The notes beneath the pieces were generated by a model that saw nothing but the letters and a program-made list of their open reading frames with translations, was not told the DNA's origin and searched no databases. 5,614 nt of DNA, taken from Clostridia bacterium. Lineage in GTDB: Bacteria; Bacillota; Clostridia; Oscillospirales; CAG-272. Both the position numbers and the translations under genes were made by a program. This document shows positions 5,484 to 5,614 of the stretch, one piece after another. Location of the stretch: positions 1 to 5,614 of the forward strand of contig JAFQWT010000220.1 in assembly GCA_017407375.1 (NCBI GenBank), given 5' to 3'. Each line of letters begins with the position of its first letter. Within the stretch, counting starts at the first letter, position 1.

Positions 5484-5614
5484 ATGTACAAAGAGATCGA
5501 AGGCCTTCTTAGCACGCTTGAGGGCACCAAAAAGCTATACGACTTAGACAAGATCCGCGAGGCATTTCTGTATGCCAAGGGTCTGCACGAGGGGCAGTTC
5601 CGCCAGAGCGGAGA
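5484..5614 (+). CDS. rel: RelA/SpoT-family (p)ppGpp synthetase/hydrolase, N-terminus (partial, continues past right edge)
   Basis: The frame from ATG 5484 is open to the right edge, giving 43 codons plus two bases. The product starts MYKEIEGLLSTLEG and contains AFLYAKGLHEGQFRQSG (27-43). This matches the start of the HD hydrolase domain of Rel/SpoT proteins, where A-x-x-x-H-x-G-Q-x-R-x-S-G-E-P-Y precedes the first metal-binding histidine. The full enzyme would synthesise and/or hydrolyse (p)ppGpp in the stringent response. The gene follows recJ by seven bases, and recJ-(apt)-rel is a familiar order in Firmicutes; here apt is absent from between them. The catalytic residues, synthetase, TGS and ACT regions lie outside the window, so a shorter HD-only hydrolase cannot be excluded. 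Confidence 0.8.
   Translation, partial: MYKEIEGLLSTLEGTKKLYDLDKIREAFLYAKGLHEGQFRQSG

Overview
The window looks like a chromosomal segment from a high-GC member of the Firmicutes, class Clostridia, probably an anaerobic gut-type lineage. The reasons are: a membrane-bound CdaA-type diadenylate cyclase with a CdaR-like anchor directly behind it, a long Firmicutes-style RecJ with an extra C-terminal region, a Rel-type (p)ppGpp enzyme after recJ, strong purine-rich Shine-Dalgarno sites, and sigma-A promoters that stand out as AT-rich islands in GC-rich DNA. The taxonomic assignment is inference. I do not recognise a species.

Layout. Positions 1-383 (minus strand) hold the N-terminal part of a Crp/Fnr-family regulator that runs off the left edge. 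Positions 384-585 are a divergent intergenic region. It carries a perfect-consensus sigma-A promoter with a palindromic operator for the leftward gene, and an extended -10 promoter for the rightward run. From 586 to the right edge all genes are on the plus strand and tightly packed: cdaA (586-1473), a 60-residue membrane-anchor protein that looks like a CdaR reduced to its N-terminus (1470-1652), a COG2509-type FAD-dependent oxidoreductase (1649-3250), recJ (3299-5476), and the first 43 codons of a rel/relA/spoT-family gene (5484 to the edge). The first three genes overlap by 4 bases each (ATGA junctions). recJ follows after 48 bases that contain a small GAAA-tetraloop hairpin. rel starts 7 bases after recJ.

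How the genes relate. CdaA makes c-di-AMP and Rel makes and/or degrades (p)ppGpp, so two nucleotide second-messenger enzymes lie in one co-directional run, with a DNA-repair exonuclease and a flavoprotein between them. Usual partners are missing: no YbbR repeats remain in the CdaR-like protein, glmM does not follow it, and apt does not separate recJ from rel. The most notable features are the minimal CdaR-like protein and the tidy autoregulatory architecture of the Crp/Fnr promoter. I found no CRISPR array, mobile element, tRNA or rRNA, and no clear new multi-gene system.
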